64,000 bases of DNA from Caproiciproducens sp. CPB-2 (GCF_036287215.1 NZ_CP142860.1:1984001-2048000), one strand, 5' to 3'. Positions 33,039-42,016 are shown, counted from the first letter of the stretch. Notes: generated by a model not told the origin, from the letters alone. Numbers and translations: made by a program.

Positions 33039-33278
33039 TTAGTTTTGTGTCTGCGGTTTAAACTGATCAAGCTGGGAGATAAACTCTTTTCCTTCCTCAC
33101 CCGGAACTTCGATCGTGATCGGCTTGGACAGATCCAGGCTAAATACTCCCATAATTGATTTCGCGTCAATTTTGTATCTATCTGTAGTCAGGTTAATCGG
33201 AAAAGTATAGCTGTTCGTCAGAGTTACAAACTTTTTGACAGCCTCAATGCTGGAAAGTAAAATAGAAGTTGTATACAT
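33039..33278 (-). CDS. HPr-like protein lacking the phosphoryl His
   Basis: A 79-residue HPr-fold protein. The start at 33278 follows GGAGG by six bases. The region where HPr has its active His (GLHARPA) reads LLSSIEAVKKF, so phosphoenolpyruvate-dependent phosphate transfer is not expected. The regulatory Ser46 region is kept (DAKSIMGVFSLDLSKPI). That combination is also that of Crh, the catabolite-regulation paralogue in Bacillus. A role as a CcpA cofactor is a possibility only; a related group is common in Clostridia with unknown function. Confidence 0.8.
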   Translation of the reverse strand: MYTTSILLSSIEAVKKFVTLTNSYTFPINLTTDRYKIDAKSIMGVFSLDLSKPITIEVPGEEGKEFISQLDQFKPQTQN

Positions 33279-33310
33279 AAGATACCTCCGTATTACAAAA
33301 TTCATTACTC

Positions 33311-33339
33311 ATGATATAGCACGGAAGGATTTTTTTCAA
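33311..33339 (-). promoter_or_regulatory. Promoter of HPr-like gene
   Basis: TTGAAA at 33339-33334, 17-base spacer, TATCAT at 33316-33311 on the minus strand. Confidence 0.6.
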
Positions 33340-33407
33340 TATTTAATATAGCCATACATTATGTCAATAAGTAATTTTAAATATCTAAATTTGTAAAAGG
33401 TGAAAAA

Positions 33408-34700
33408 ATGAAAGTCTCTGTTATTACCCTCGGATGCAAGGTAAACCAGTACGAATCACAGGCAATGCTGACTCAGCTTGTCTCTGCGGGATTTACCGTA
33501 TGCGACGCCGCGGACGAAAGCGACGTGGTGTTGATCAATTCCTGCACCGTCACCGCCATGAGCGACCACAAGGTGCGCCAGACGCTCCACCGGGCAAGGC
33601 GGAAGAACCCCGGAGCGGTCCTTGTCCTGACCGGCTGCATGCCCCAGGCCTTCCCCGAAGCGGCGGCCGGGCTGCACGACGCGGACATTGTGCTGGGCAA
33701 TTCCAACCGCGCGGCGCTTTTGCCAGACATCCTGAAATACCTTTCCTCGCGTCAGCGCGTTGTGGATATTGTTCCTCATGAAAAGGCCCCCGGCTTTGAA
33801 TCGATGAAAGTGAGCAGCTTTTTTGAGCGCACCCGCGCTTTTATGAAAATTGAGGACGGCTGCAACCGCTTCTGCTCCTACTGCATCATCCCCTATGCGC
33901 GCGGGCGGGTACGCTCCAAGCCGATGGAGGAACTGAAAAAAGAAATCGCGGAAATCGCCGCGAACGGATACCGGGAAATCGTTCTGACCGGGATCAACCT
34001 GTCCGCTTACGGGCAGGATCTCGGCCTGCATCTCTGCGACGCGGTCGAAGCCGCCTGCGAACCGGATTCCGTCACGCGCGTACGGCTGGGTTCCCTGGAG
34101 CCAGAGCAGCTGAGCGAGGATGTCATCGCCCGTCTGAGCCGTCAGGAAAAGCTCTGCGCCCAGTTCCACCTGTCCCTGCAAAGCGGCTCAGACGCCACGC
34201 TGAGGCGCATGAACAGGCATTACGGCACGGAGGAGTACCGGACGATCGTAAAAAACCTGCGCGCGGCCTTTGAAAACGCGGCGATCACCACCGACATCAT
34301 GGTGGGGTTCCCCGGCGAAACCGAAGAAGAGTTTCAGGAATCGCTGGCCTTTGCCCGGGAAATCGCCTTTGCGAAGGTGCATGTTTTCGCCTATTCCCGC
34401 CGCCCCGGCACCAAAGCCAACGACGCGCCCGGCCAGATTGCACCGGCGGTGAAGGAACAGCGCAGCCGCCTGATGATCGAAGCGACGCAGCAGATCAAGG
34501 AAGCGTTTTTCCAAAGACAGATCGGGCTGACCGAGCCGGTGCTGTTCGAGCGGGAATGCGACAGGAACGTTTACGAGGGCTACACCGAAAACTACACGCC
34601 GGTCAAAGCGCACAGCGGCAAAAGCCTGAGCGGGGAAATTGTTCCCGCCCGCATTACGGAGGCCCTGAGCGACTGCTGCCTTGCCGAAATAAAAGAATAG
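33408..34700 (+). CDS. mtaB: tRNA t6A37 methylthiotransferase MtaB
   Basis: A 430-residue radical SAM enzyme converting t6A37 to ms2t6A37 in tRNAs decoding ANN codons. The N-terminal UPF0004 domain has three cluster Cys (LGCKVNQYES, INSCTV, LTGCMPQ). The radical SAM domain has CNRFCSYC at about residue 151. A C-terminal TRAM-like domain follows at ~370-430. Length and the NQYES motif fit MtaB rather than MiaB. A hairpin terminator follows. Confidence 0.93.
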   Translation: MKVSVITLGCKVNQYESQAMLTQLVSAGFTVCDAADESDVVLINSCTVTAMSDHKVRQTLHRARRKNPGAVLVLTGCMPQAFPEAAAGLHDADIVLGNSNRAALLPDILKYLSSRQRVVDIVPHEKAPGFESMKVSSFFERTRAFMKIEDGCNRFCSYCIIPYARGRVRSKPMEELKKEIAEIAANGYREIVLTGINLSAYGQDLGLHLCDAVEAACEPDSVTRVRLGSLEPEQLSEDVIARLSRQEKLCAQFHLSLQSGSDATLRRMNRHYGTEEYRTIVKNLRAAFENAAITTDIMVGFPGETEEEFQESLAFAREIAFAKVHVFAYSRRPGTKANDAPGQIAPAVKEQRSRLMIEATQQIKEAFFQRQIGLTEPVLFERECDRNVYEGYTENYTPVKAHSGKSLSGEIVPARITEALSDCCLAEIKE

Positions 34701-34727
34701 CGGGCAGGTTTGCTTTCACATGATAGC

Positions 34728-34772
34728 AAAAGCACTTTGACTGGCTTTTACAGCCGTTTCAAAGTGCTTTTC
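34728..34772. terminator. Bidirectional terminator
   Basis: Stem AAAAGCACTTTGA/TCAAAGTGCTTTT with an inner GGCT-AGCC stem between convergent mtaB and the glycosidase gene. Confidence 0.8.
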
Positions 34773-34796
34773 CCTGATGTAAATAGTCCAAGGCCG

Positions 34797-36080
34797 TCAC
34801 GAATTCAGCACCTTCATGACGTTCTGCACCTCTTCCTTCGTCTGGTCGCTGTTCAGATAATCCCAGGAGTAAAACATAAACCCGTCGCAGGAGGTTTTCC
34901 GGCCGACCTCCACCTGCTGCGCCAGGATATTGTTCGATTTTTTCCAGGTGCCGCTGTCGGCGTCGGAGCCGCTTTTGTAAACGGCAAGACCCAGGTACAG
35001 TTTCACGTTGGTGTTCACCACCATTTTGCGCCAGCTTTGGGCGGCGGTGTCAAACGGAAGAACGGGATTTTCAAAATTGACGTACAACTGCGGGCAGATA
35101 TAATCGACATACCCCTGCGCGCTGCACCAGGAGGCGACGTCCGCGCCCATGTTCATGTCGTTTTCCACATTCCCCTGCGGGGCGATTCCAAACGGCAGGT
35201 TCGGCTTTACCGACTTGATTTCGCTGTAGACCAGTGAAACCATCGCGTTGATGTTGCCGCGCCGCCACTCCAGAAGGCCGAGCGGCGTGCCGCTTTTGGA
35301 AGCGGAAGCGCAGTACGCGTCGTAGGCGCTCTGATCGAACGAGCCGTCCTGCGTCGGATAGAAATAATCGTCAAACTGAATCCCGTCGACATCGTAATTC
35401 TGCGCGATTTCCTTCGCGCCGTCCGCAATCAGCTTACGCACCTGCGGGTAGGCGGGATTGTAATATTTCCCGCCGTTGCTGTCCACGGTCCAGCCCGCCT
35501 TGGAAGCGTCGCTTTTCCATGTATTGTAAAGATTGCCCTGCGCCAGAATGGACGGCGTTCCGGACACCTGAATGCGCAGCGGATTGATCCATGCCTGAAT
35601 TTTCAGCCCCGCCTTGTGGGAAGCCGTAACCATGTAAGCGAGCGGATCGTAACCGGGGTCCACCCCCTGTGTTCCGCCGACGACATGGCTCCACGGAAAG
35701 TAGGCCGACTTGTACAGCGCGTCCCCAAACGGCCGTACGTGGACGATCAGCGTATTCATCCCACAGTTTTTTGCCCCGGCAACAATGGCGTCGAACTTTT
35801 TCTGAAAGGCTTTTTCGCTCTTGTCCTTTTCCTGACTCATATTCAGGTTCATGTACGGCACCCATACCGCCCGCATTTCGTCGGAGGAGGCCGGAACGGC
35901 GGCGCCGGCCGCGGCCGGCGCGGAGGCGGACGTGGAAGACGGATCCCCCCCGGACACCGGGGAGGGCTGTTCCCTGAACCGGTTACGCCCGATATTGACC
36001 AGCATAGTAAGCGCGATGACTCCTGCCAGAATACAGGCGCAGATAAAAATACTGTGCCGGTTAAAAAGCTTGATTACCAT
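34797..36080 (-). CDS. Membrane-anchored GHL10-type glycosidase
   Basis: A 427-residue protein with an N-terminal membrane helix (~10-29), an Ala/Ser/Pro-rich linker (~35-65) and a GHL10 (DUF187) TIM-barrel hydrolase domain. Family features are MRAVWVPYMNLN, NTLIVHVRPFGDALY, KIQAWINPLRI, DVDGIQFDDYFYP and VDYICPQLYVNF. Relatives may cleave peptidoglycan or glycans outside the cell. The substrate is unknown. It is monocistronic and convergent with mtaB. Confidence 0.85.
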   Translation of the reverse strand: MVIKLFNRHSIFICACILAGVIALTMLVNIGRNRFREQPSPVSGGDPSSTSASAPAAAGAAVPASSDEMRAVWVPYMNLNMSQEKDKSEKAFQKKFDAIVAGAKNCGMNTLIVHVRPFGDALYKSAYFPWSHVVGGTQGVDPGYDPLAYMVTASHKAGLKIQAWINPLRIQVSGTPSILAQGNLYNTWKSDASKAGWTVDSNGGKYYNPAYPQVRKLIADGAKEIAQNYDVDGIQFDDYFYPTQDGSFDQSAYDAYCASASKSGTPLGLLEWRRGNINAMVSLVYSEIKSVKPNLPFGIAPQGNVENDMNMGADVASWCSAQGYVDYICPQLYVNFENPVLPFDTAAQSWRKMVVNTNVKLYLGLAVYKSGSDADSGTWKKSNNILAQQVEVGRKTSCDGFMFYSWDYLNSDQTKEEVQNVMKVLNS

Positions 36081-36152
36081 AGAAACCCATCCTTTCCGAT
36101 TGCGGCTTTTCCCCGATTTTGTGACGTTTTTTCAATTTCAACAATCATGTAT

Positions 36153-36181
36153 TTGACAGAACCGTCCGGATAGTGTACGAT
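36153..36181 (+). promoter_or_regulatory. Promoter of zinc-ribbon gene
   Basis: Perfect TTGACA at 36153-36158, 17-base spacer, TACGAT at 36176-36181. Confidence 0.55.
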
Positions 36182-36211
36182 ACAATTTAATAAATGATTG
36201 GGGGCGGTGTG

Positions 36212-36577
36212 ATGTTCTTCATTATCGGAGTAACCAGCGGCGCGCACGACCTTGGCCTGCGGAGATGCGGCTGTCTCCCCTGCTGTTCCGGCGGCGCGAT
36301 GGCGGCGGTTACCTGTACGTTTCAGCAATTCACGCTTTTCTTTATCCCGCTGTTCCGTTTCGGGAAAAGATACTTCGTCACCTGTCCCAACTGCGGTACC
36401 GTATACGAGCTGGCAAAAGACGAGGGCAGGCGCATTGAAAAAGACTCCGCGGCTGAAATCAATCCGGAGAGAATGTATGTCGTGCAGGGCGCCAGCCGGA
36501 AAACCTGTCCGGGCTGCGGATGCGCGGTGGACCCCAACAGCCGGTACTGCCCCAACTGCGGCGCCAGACTGCTTTGA
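36212..36577 (+). CDS. Zinc-ribbon protein with hydrophobic N terminus
   Basis: A ~121-residue protein. The ATG at 36212 follows GGGGGCGGTG. A Cys pair (CGCLPCC) and a hydrophobic stretch lie in the first half; CPNCGTVY and a C-terminal double ribbon, CPGCG and CPNCGARLL, give zinc-ribbon features. It resembles zinc-ribbon membrane-associated proteins found in Clostridia; the role is not known. It likely heads an operon with the DUF1294 gene 15 bases downstream. Confidence 0.7.
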   Translation: MFFIIGVTSGAHDLGLRRCGCLPCCSGGAMAAVTCTFQQFTLFFIPLFRFGKRYFVTCPNCGTVYELAKDEGRRIEKDSAAEINPERMYVVQGASRKTCPGCGCAVDPNSRYCPNCGARLL

Positions 36578-36591
36578 CGGAGGCGTAAGAC

Positions 36592-36864
36592 ATGCCTAAT
36601 TATATATATTGGATTTGCTACTTAATTATTATTAATTTTATCGCGGTCATCCTGACGGCGGCAGACAAGCACAACGCGAAAAAACACCTTTGGCGCGTTC
36701 CGGAAAACACCCTGCTCCTGATTGCGGCGCTCGGCGGGTCCCCCGCCATGCTGCTCACCATGTACGCGATCCGGCATAAAACCCGGCACAAGAAATTTAT
36801 GTTTGGCATTCCGATGATTATTACGATGCAGGTCTGTTTTGTCTATTACCTGTTTTTCAGATGA
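36592..36864 (+). CDS. DUF1294 family membrane protein
   Basis: A 90-residue protein with two or three membrane helices. The conserved DUF1294 core is visible as ADKHNAKKHLWRVPENTLLL, GGSPAMLLTMYAIRHKTRH and KFMFGIPM. It follows the zinc-ribbon gene closely. Function of the family is unknown. Confidence 0.85.
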   Translation: MPNYIYWICYLIIINFIAVILTAADKHNAKKHLWRVPENTLLLIAALGGSPAMLLTMYAIRHKTRHKKFMFGIPMIITMQVCFVYYLFFR

Positions 36865-36889
36865 TGCTGTAAGAAAGAAGGCTTCCGTC

Positions 36890-37042
36890 ATGGACATATG
36901 GGCTGCGTTAAAGTTCGTTGAGGCTCTGCTGTTTTTGGGAATTTTATATTCGCGCGTGCTAAGATGGGTCGGTACAAAAATTCTCCGCTTTCCCCAGATT
37001 CGTGCTTGGGTAAAAAAGAAAAGCAGGCATCCATCCTTATAA
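36890..37042 (+). CDS. Small hydrophobic peptide (50 aa)
   Basis: The ATG at 36890 follows AAGAAGG by eight bases. The 50-residue product has one hydrophobic helix (ALKFVEALLFLGILYS) and a basic C terminus. It is 25 bases after the DUF1294 gene and before a strong terminator, so translation in this operon is plausible. No family is recognised. Confidence 0.45.
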   Translation: MDIWAALKFVEALLFLGILYSRVLRWVGTKILRFPQIRAWVKKKSRHPSL

Positions 37043-37050
37043 AAATTTCA

Positions 37051-37097
37051 AGGGGCTGTTGCAAATTCTTTTGCAACAGCCCCTGCTTGTTTTTTTG
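37051..37097 (+). terminator. Strong intrinsic terminator
   Basis: Perfect 15-bp stem AGGGGCTGTTGCAAA/TTTGCAACAGCCCCT with a four-base loop and a T-run. Confidence 0.9.
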
Positions 37098-37148
37098 TTC
37101 CGGACAATGCCCGGCTTCCTGACAACCGATTTGCAGCGGAAAACCAGA

Positions 37149-37532
37149 TTACATTTTCAAATCGGATTTTTCTCCATAAAAAGCAGAAAGGAAATTTGCC
37201 CCGGAATAGACGGACAGAAACAATTGAATGGTATTCAAATTCTGAACGAAAAACTGTGGCAGAGACGCATAGAATACATACAGAAGGATAATAGCCACAA
37301 TACACAGCAAAGAAACTGCTAAATAGAAAAGAGCAAAGCGAAACACCAGTTTTTTGTTAATTGCATTGAAAAACATTCCAAACAGAAACAGAATGATTAT
37401 ATGTGCAATGATCACTTTATAAGGATGGAAATAAAACACACGGTCTTGATCCATCGCTTTCAGTACGAAAAGGTTGACGATGGTAAGCAGTATAAAAACA
37501 GCAGGTTCGCAAATATGCTTTATTTTCCGCAA
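37149..37532 (-). CDS. Unknown four-helix membrane protein
   Basis: A 127-residue protein predicted to have about four membrane helices (near residues 10-25, 36-54, 65-90 and 100-120). No family is recognised. It lies after the 37604-38152 gene on the same strand, 71 bases away, so the two may be co-expressed. Confidence 0.55.
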   Translation of the reverse strand: MRKIKHICEPAVFILLTIVNLFVLKAMDQDRVFYFHPYKVIIAHIIILFLFGMFFNAINKKLVFRFALFYLAVSLLCIVAIILLYVFYASLPQFFVQNLNTIQLFLSVYSGANFLSAFYGEKSDLKM

Positions 37533-37603
37533 TTCATTTACCCCCTTTCATCTAATGAAAAGGCGGCAGAATATCCGCCTTTATGGGCTATTTTGCCATG
37601 CAA

Positions 37604-38152
37604 TTACCACCCCACTGTTTTTCGGTCGTCCGCAGGACGGGAAGCGGGCTGATCTTTCGTTTCCTCCAACACGGGATTCTCTCTTCTGCATTTTGTCCAT
37701 GCAAAGAATATCTGTACAAAAGAAAGAAGAAAGGAAATAAAAACAGGCGGCAGGAGATTCCCTTCCAGATAATTGATCTGCAGCGGCAGAAAAATCAAAA
37801 TGGAAAAAGCATACATCAGAAAGGTATACAGAAACACCTGATGAATCTGAATTTTGGAATGGATCATCCGATATCCTATCCAGATGAAAAAGGCAATTCC
37901 AATGAGGTAATAACCGATCTCGACAGCCGTCGCCGTATAACCGATTGTTTTCCAAAGACTGTCCAGCTCCGGCGACTTGATGCTTTGCTTTTGGAGCGGC
38001 AGCAGTGCCAAAAAGACCTGACGGGAATAGACCCGGTAGCTGAACTGGATGATATTTACAATGAACATCGCGAACCCAAACAATATAAACGGCACCGGAG
38101 CAGGTGGACTATTTTCACCGGATGCATTTCTGTTTTTTAAAAGCTTCGGCAA
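37604..38152 (-). CDS. Unknown membrane protein (182 aa)
   Basis: A 182-residue protein with about four predicted membrane helices (near 22-40, 75-95, 102-122 and 130-150), a Pro-rich N terminus and a charged C terminus. No domain is recognised. Upstream is the 474-base interval shared with the IS200 element. Confidence 0.55.
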   Translation of the reverse strand: MPKLLKNRNASGENSPPAPVPFILFGFAMFIVNIIQFSYRVYSRQVFLALLPLQKQSIKSPELDSLWKTIGYTATAVEIGYYLIGIAFFIWIGYRMIHSKIQIHQVFLYTFLMYAFSILIFLPLQINYLEGNLLPPVFISFLLSFVQIFFAWTKCRRENPVLEETKDQPASRPADDRKTVGW

Positions 38153-38431
38153 CTCTATCGACCTTTCTTTTGCTTAATCCGGTATTGCCAACACAATGTG
38201 TATGATTTGCCCATACATTTCATGCCAATCGGCTATCCCTCTGAAAATCCGACACAAGGAACGCAATGAATCAGGAAAGTCCGTTTGCGTTCCTATAGAT
38301 ATAACGATTCAAACCGTGTTTTGTTACAGTTTTTCCCGAGCTTTTTTAAATTTGTGATGTCGTCTAAATCGTTTCCCAATTTTTTATACAGTATGCCATT
38401 TCGGTTCCGGAACAAACAAATATAAACAAAT
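38153..38431. other. Intergenic, with a long-range inverted repeat
   Basis: No gene is seen. A perfect 10-bp inverted repeat, AGGAACGCAA/TTGCGTTCCT, spans about 38257-38295. It has no T-run, so a terminator role is doubtful; a regulator site is possible. Confidence 0.35.
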
Positions 38432-38470
38432 AAACGGCACCGGTAAAACCGGTGCCGTTTATTTGTTTTA
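38432..38470. terminator. Probable leuS-operon terminator, separated by IS200
   Basis: Perfect 12-bp stem AAACGGCACCGG/CCGGTGCCGTTT, T-rich on both sides. No gene ends at it directly. On the minus strand the next gene upstream is leuS, 735 bases away across the insertion sequence. It is therefore probably the original leuS terminator. Confidence 0.65.
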
Positions 38471-38558
38471 ATCTGCTTTAGCAGGTTCGTCAAACGTCTT
38501 GTCGTTTGAGGAACAAAAATCCACGAGCTACGCGCGTGAGATTAAGAGCTTAAGCAAA

Positions 38559-38625
38559 GAGCATCACCTATCTGGTATAATGACGAGTGTTCAAGCCGTC
38601 AAGAAACAGAAGAAAGGTGATGCTC
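38559..38625 (+). promoter_or_regulatory. Hairpin sequestering tnpA ribosome binding site
   Basis: GAGCATCACC (38559-38568) is the perfect complement of GGTGATGCTC (38616-38625), which contains the tnpA Shine-Dalgarno one base from the ATG. IS200 is known for such leader structures that hold translation low. A TATAAT lies between the two arms at 38576-38581. Confidence 0.6.
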
Positions 38626-38626
38626 C

Positions 38627-39073
38627 ATGGCAAACAGTTTAGCACATACAAAATGGGTGTGCAAGTATCATATAGTATTTGCTCCAAAATATAGAAGGAA
38701 GATAATTTACAATCAGTTGAGGGCTGATATCCAGAAAGATATAAAAGATTTATGCAAATGGAAAGGGGTAGAAATCATAGAAGGCCATATGATGCCCGAC
38801 CATGTACATCTTTTGCTTTCTATTCCACCCAAATACAATATTTCGAGTTTCATGGGATATCTCAAGGGAAAAACAGCAACGATGATATTTAATAAACACG
38901 CAAACTTGAAATACAAATTTGGAAATAAACATTTTTGGTCAACAGGGTATTATGTGAGTACGGTTGGGCTTAATGAGGCAACTATAGCAAAATATATTCG
39001 AGATCAAGAAAAACAAGATCAGATTGAGGATAAATTAACCATAAAAGAATACCAAGACCCTTTTAAAGGTTAG
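38627..39073 (+). CDS. tnpA: IS200/IS605-family transposase TnpA
   Basis: A 148-residue Y1 HUH transposase. The HUH motif is HVHLLLS at about residues 64-70, and the nucleophile Tyr lies in STGYYVSTVG near 123. MPDHVH and the N-terminal WVCKYHIVFAPKYRRK are typical of IS200. All catalytic residues are present, so the element may be active. Confidence 0.92.
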   Translation: MANSLAHTKWVCKYHIVFAPKYRRKIIYNQLRADIQKDIKDLCKWKGVEIIEGHMMPDHVHLLLSIPPKYNISSFMGYLKGKTATMIFNKHANLKYKFGNKHFWSTGYYVSTVGLNEATIAKYIRDQEKQDQIEDKLTIKEYQDPFKG

Positions 39074-39192
39074 CCGGTAGTCAATCCACTACGGCTTGAA
39101 CAAAGTGAAAGCCAGCGTCTTTTAGGCGCTGGCAATCTTATGCCCTTTTAGGGTTCGTGCAAGCCACCCGTTTTACGGGTGGTATTGACTAC
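39071..39192 (+). ncRNA. Branched RNA-like structure at IS200 right end
   Basis: GTAGTCAAT (39077-39085) pairs with ATTGACTAC (39184-39192), enclosing a GCCAGCG/CGCTGGC stem (39112-39134), a CCCTTTTAGGG stem and a CCACCCGT/ACGGGTGG stem. The result is a four-way-junction-like fold. It may be only transposition DNA structure; a transcript is not shown. Confidence 0.4.
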
Positions 39193-39194
39193 AA

Positions 39195-41603
39195 TTATTT
39201 TACCACGATGTTGACCAGTTTGCCGGGGACATAAATCTCCTTGACAACGGTTTTCCCGCCGAGTTCAGCGGCAATTTTTTCATCGGCCTTAGCCGCCGCG
39301 ATCGCCGCATCCTTGGCAATATCCGCCGCGACGCTCAGGTGTGCGCGCACTTTTCCGTTGACCTGGACAACGATTTCGATAGTGTCTTCGGTGCATTTTG
39401 CCTCGTCGTATTCCGGCCACGCCTGCTGGCAGGCCATCGCGCCGTCGAACTTCATCAGCGCCCACATCTCTTCCGTTACATGGGGCGCAAACGGATTGAG
39501 CAGAACGGTGAAAACTTTGAGCTCATCCCGGGTAATGGAACTCGCGTCGGCAATATCGTTCATCAGCGCCATCAGCGTGGCAATGGCGGTGTTGAATTTG
39601 AGCAATTCAATATCCTCTCCGACTTTTTTGATCGCTTTATTAAAGGAAATTTCCAGGCTCTTTCTGACGCCCTTCTCCTCACAGAGAATATTCTGAAGGT
39701 TCCAGTAGCGCTCCACAAAGCGGCGGCAGCCCTTGATGCCCGCGGAGCTCCACGGGGCGGCTTTCTCAAAATCGCCGATAAACATCTCGTAAAGGCGCAT
39801 GGTATCCGCGCCGTACTCGCTTACGATTTCATCGGGGTTGACGACGTTGCCGCGGGATTTGCTCATCTTTTCGCCGTTTTCGCCCAGGATCATGCCGTGG
39901 CTGGTGCGCTTTGCGTACGGCTCCGGCGTAGGCACCACATGGATGTCGTAAAGGAATTTGTGCCAGAAGCGGCTGTAGAGCAGATGGAGCGTCGTATGCT
40001 CCATACCGCCGTTGTACCAGTCGACCGGCATCCAGTATTTCAGGGCTTCCTCGCTGGCAAGCGCGTTGTCGTTATGGGGATCGATGTAACGCAGGAAGTA
40101 CCAGGAGGAACCGGCCCACTGCGGCATGGTGTCCGTTTCGCGCTTCGCCTTGCCGCCGCAGTGCGGGCAGGTAGTCGTTACCCAGTCCGTCATGTGCGCC
40201 AGCGGAGATTCGCCGGTGTCGGTCGGCTCATAGGATTTGACATCCGGCAGCCGCAGCGGAAGCTCGCTTTCCGGCAGCGGAACATAGCCGCACTTCTCAC
40301 AGTAAACGACCGGGATGGGTTCGCCCCAGTAGCGCTGACGGGAAAAGACCCAGTCACGCAGCTTAAAGTTTACTTTGGGGTGTCCCAGTCCCTTTTCCGT
40401 TAAGTAGTCGGTGATTTTTTTCTTGGCTTCGTCCACGGTCAAACCGTCGAGAATCCCGGAATTTACCATAATGCCGGTCGCGCAGTCGGTAAAGGCTTCC
40501 TTTTCCACGTCGCCGCCCTTGACCACCTCAATAATCGGCAGATTGAATTTCTTCGCAAACTCCCAGTCGCGGGTATCGTGCGCCGGAACGGCCATGATGG
40601 CGCCCGTGCCGTAGGAAACGAGCACGTAATCGGAAATGAAGATCGGAATCTCTTTTCCGGTAACGGGATTGACGGCCGCTACGCCGTCAAGGCGGACGCC
40701 GGTTTTATCCTTGGCCACCTCCGTGCGCTCAAAGTCGGACTTTCTGGCGGCTTCGCTCTGGTAAGCGCGCACCTCGCCGATATTTTTCAGCCTGTCGGCC
40801 CATTTTTCGATCATGGGATGCTCCGGGGAAACGACCATGTAGGTCGCGCCGTAAAGCGTGTCCGGCCGGGTGGTATAAACGGTGAGCTTGTCCCCCGTCG
40901 TCGCGGTGAAATCCACCTCTGCGCCGGTGGAGCGGCCGATCCAGTTCTTCTGCTGCGCTTTGACGCGGTCGGGGTAGTCGACAAGGTCAAGGTCGTCGAT
41001 CAGGCGCTGGGCATACTCGGTGATTTTGAGCATCCACTGGGATTTGACCTTGCGGACAACCTCGCTGCCGCACCGCTCGCAGACGCCGTTGACCACTTCC
41101 TCGTTGGCCAGCACGCATTTGCAGGAAGTACACCAGTTGACGGCCATTTCCTTCTTGTAGGCAAGGCCGTGCTTGAACAGCTGTAGGAAAATCCACTGCG
41201 TCCATTTATAATAATCGGGATCGGTCGTATTGATTTCCCGCGACCAGTCGAAGGAGATGCCGAGGGACTGAAGCTGCTGCTTAAAGCGGGCGATATTTTT
41301 CTTTGTCACTTCCGCCGGATGCACATGGTTTTTGATGGCAAAATTCTCCGTCGGCAGACCAAAGGCATCCCAGCCGATAGGATACAGGACATTGTAGCCC
41401 TGCAGGCGGCGCTTGCGCGCAACGATATCGATTGCCGTGTAGGAGCGCGGGTGACCGACGTGAAGCCCTTGTCCGGACGGATAAGGGAATTCTATCAGCG
41501 CGTAATATTTCGGTTTGCCGCTGGCGTTGGAAGCATGGAAAACGCCTGCTGCTTCCCATTTATCCTGCCATTTTTTCTCAATTGACCTGTGATCGTATTT
41601 CAT
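39195..41603 (-). CDS. leuS: Leucyl-tRNA synthetase
   Basis: An 802-residue class I synthetase that charges tRNA-Leu. The HIGH-type motif is in [15 protein letters not shown] at about residues 40-54. The zinc-binding Cys (CTSCKCV, CERCG), the editing domain (~225-420, [12 protein letters not shown]) and the KMSKS motif (EKMSKSRGN) near 575 are all present. Length is normal. No T-box precedes it, and it is only 24 bases from rsfS. Its terminator appears displaced by IS200. Confidence 0.96.
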   Translation of the reverse strand: MKYDHRSIEKKWQDKWEAAGVFHASNASGKPKYYALIEFPYPSGQGLHVGHPRSYTAIDIVARKRRLQGYNVLYPIGWDAFGLPTENFAIKNHVHPAEVTKKNIARFKQQLQSLGISFDWSREINTTDPDYYKWTQWIFLQLFKHGLAYKKEMAVNWCTSCKCVLANEEVVNGVCERCGSEVVRKVKSQWMLKITEYAQRLIDDLDLVDYPDRVKAQQKNWIGRSTGAEVDFTATTGDKLTVYTTRPDTLYGATYMVVSPEHPMIEKWADRLKNIGEVRAYQSEAARKSDFERTEVAKDKTGVRLDGVAAVNPVTGKEIPIFISDYVLVSYGTGAIMAVPAHDTRDWEFAKKFNLPIIEVVKGGDVEKEAFTDCATGIMVNSGILDGLTVDEAKKKITDYLTEKGLGHPKVNFKLRDWVFSRQRYWGEPIPVVYCEKCGYVPLPESELPLRLPDVKSYEPTDTGESPLAHMTDWVTTTCPHCGGKAKRETDTMPQWAGSSWYFLRYIDPHNDNALASEEALKYWMPVDWYNGGMEHTTLHLLYSRFWHKFLYDIHVVPTPEPYAKRTSHGMILGENGEKMSKSRGNVVNPDEIVSEYGADTMRLYEMFIGDFEKAAPWSSAGIKGCRRFVERYWNLQNILCEEKGVRKSLEISFNKAIKKVGEDIELLKFNTAIATLMALMNDIADASSITRDELKVFTVLLNPFAPHVTEEMWALMKFDGAMACQQAWPEYDEAKCTEDTIEIVVQVNGKVRAHLSVAADIAKDAAIAAAKADEKIAAELGGKTVVKEIYVPGKLVNIVVK

Positions 41604-41627
41604 CTTTCCTTCGCTCCTATATTTTGA

Positions 41628-41984
41628 TTATTCTTTTACAATATCGGAAATGTCGATTTTTTCCGCGTCCTGCCACAGACGGTCAAGATTGTAAAATTCG
41701 CGCGCGTCCGCCGTAAAAATATGGACCATGACATTGCCGTAGTCCAGAAGCACCCAGGAGTTGGAACGGTAGCCGTCAACGTGCTCCGGGCTGACGCCGA
41801 GCTGCTTTAATTTGAACTCGACCTCTTCCGCAAGCGACTTGACGTGAGTGCTGCTGGTACCGGTCGAAAAAACAAAATAATCCGCAATCACGGAAATATC
41901 CTTAATGCCGATGACCTTCAGGTCCATGGCTTTCTTTTCATCCAAAATCTTAACCGTTTCCTTTGCCAGTTCCAGTGACGTCAT
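41628..41984 (-). CDS. rsfS: Ribosomal silencing factor RsfS
   Basis: A 118-residue protein of the RsfS/DUF143 family, which binds L14 and blocks subunit joining in poor conditions. The core reads DISVIADYFVFSTGTSSTHV and GYRSNSWVLLDYGNVMVHIF. The start at 41984 follows AAAGG by nine bases. It is between yqeK and leuS; a LytR-type gene sometimes found here is absent. Confidence 0.93.
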   Translation of the reverse strand: MTSLELAKETVKILDEKKAMDLKVIGIKDISVIADYFVFSTGTSSTHVKSLAEEVEFKLKQLGVSPEHVDGYRSNSWVLLDYGNVMVHIFTADAREFYNLDRLWQDAEKIDISDIVKE

Positions 41985-42016
41985 ACACAACAACCTTTCC
42001 TTTTGACTGTATTTAT

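Larger units (their letters stand above)
38515..39192 (+). mobile_element. IS200-type insertion sequence
   Basis: Carries a single tnpA and no tnpB, with hairpins at both ends, as in IS200. The right end has CCACCCGT/ACGGGTGG (39164-39182). The left end near 38515-38540 is approximate. It does not transpose by inverted terminal repeats; TnpA_Y1 enzymes use subterminal hairpins and single-stranded DNA. The insertion is five bases or less from the leuS stop. Confidence 0.8.

Noticed and set aside
38293-38493. 66-codon minus frame over the terminator hairpin
   Set aside because: Covers a strong hairpin and AT-rich spacer; Arg/Lys-rich low-complexity translation without a binding site.
41604-41627. 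T-box upstream of leuS
   Set aside because: Only 24 bases separate leuS from rsfS; no room for a T-box leader.
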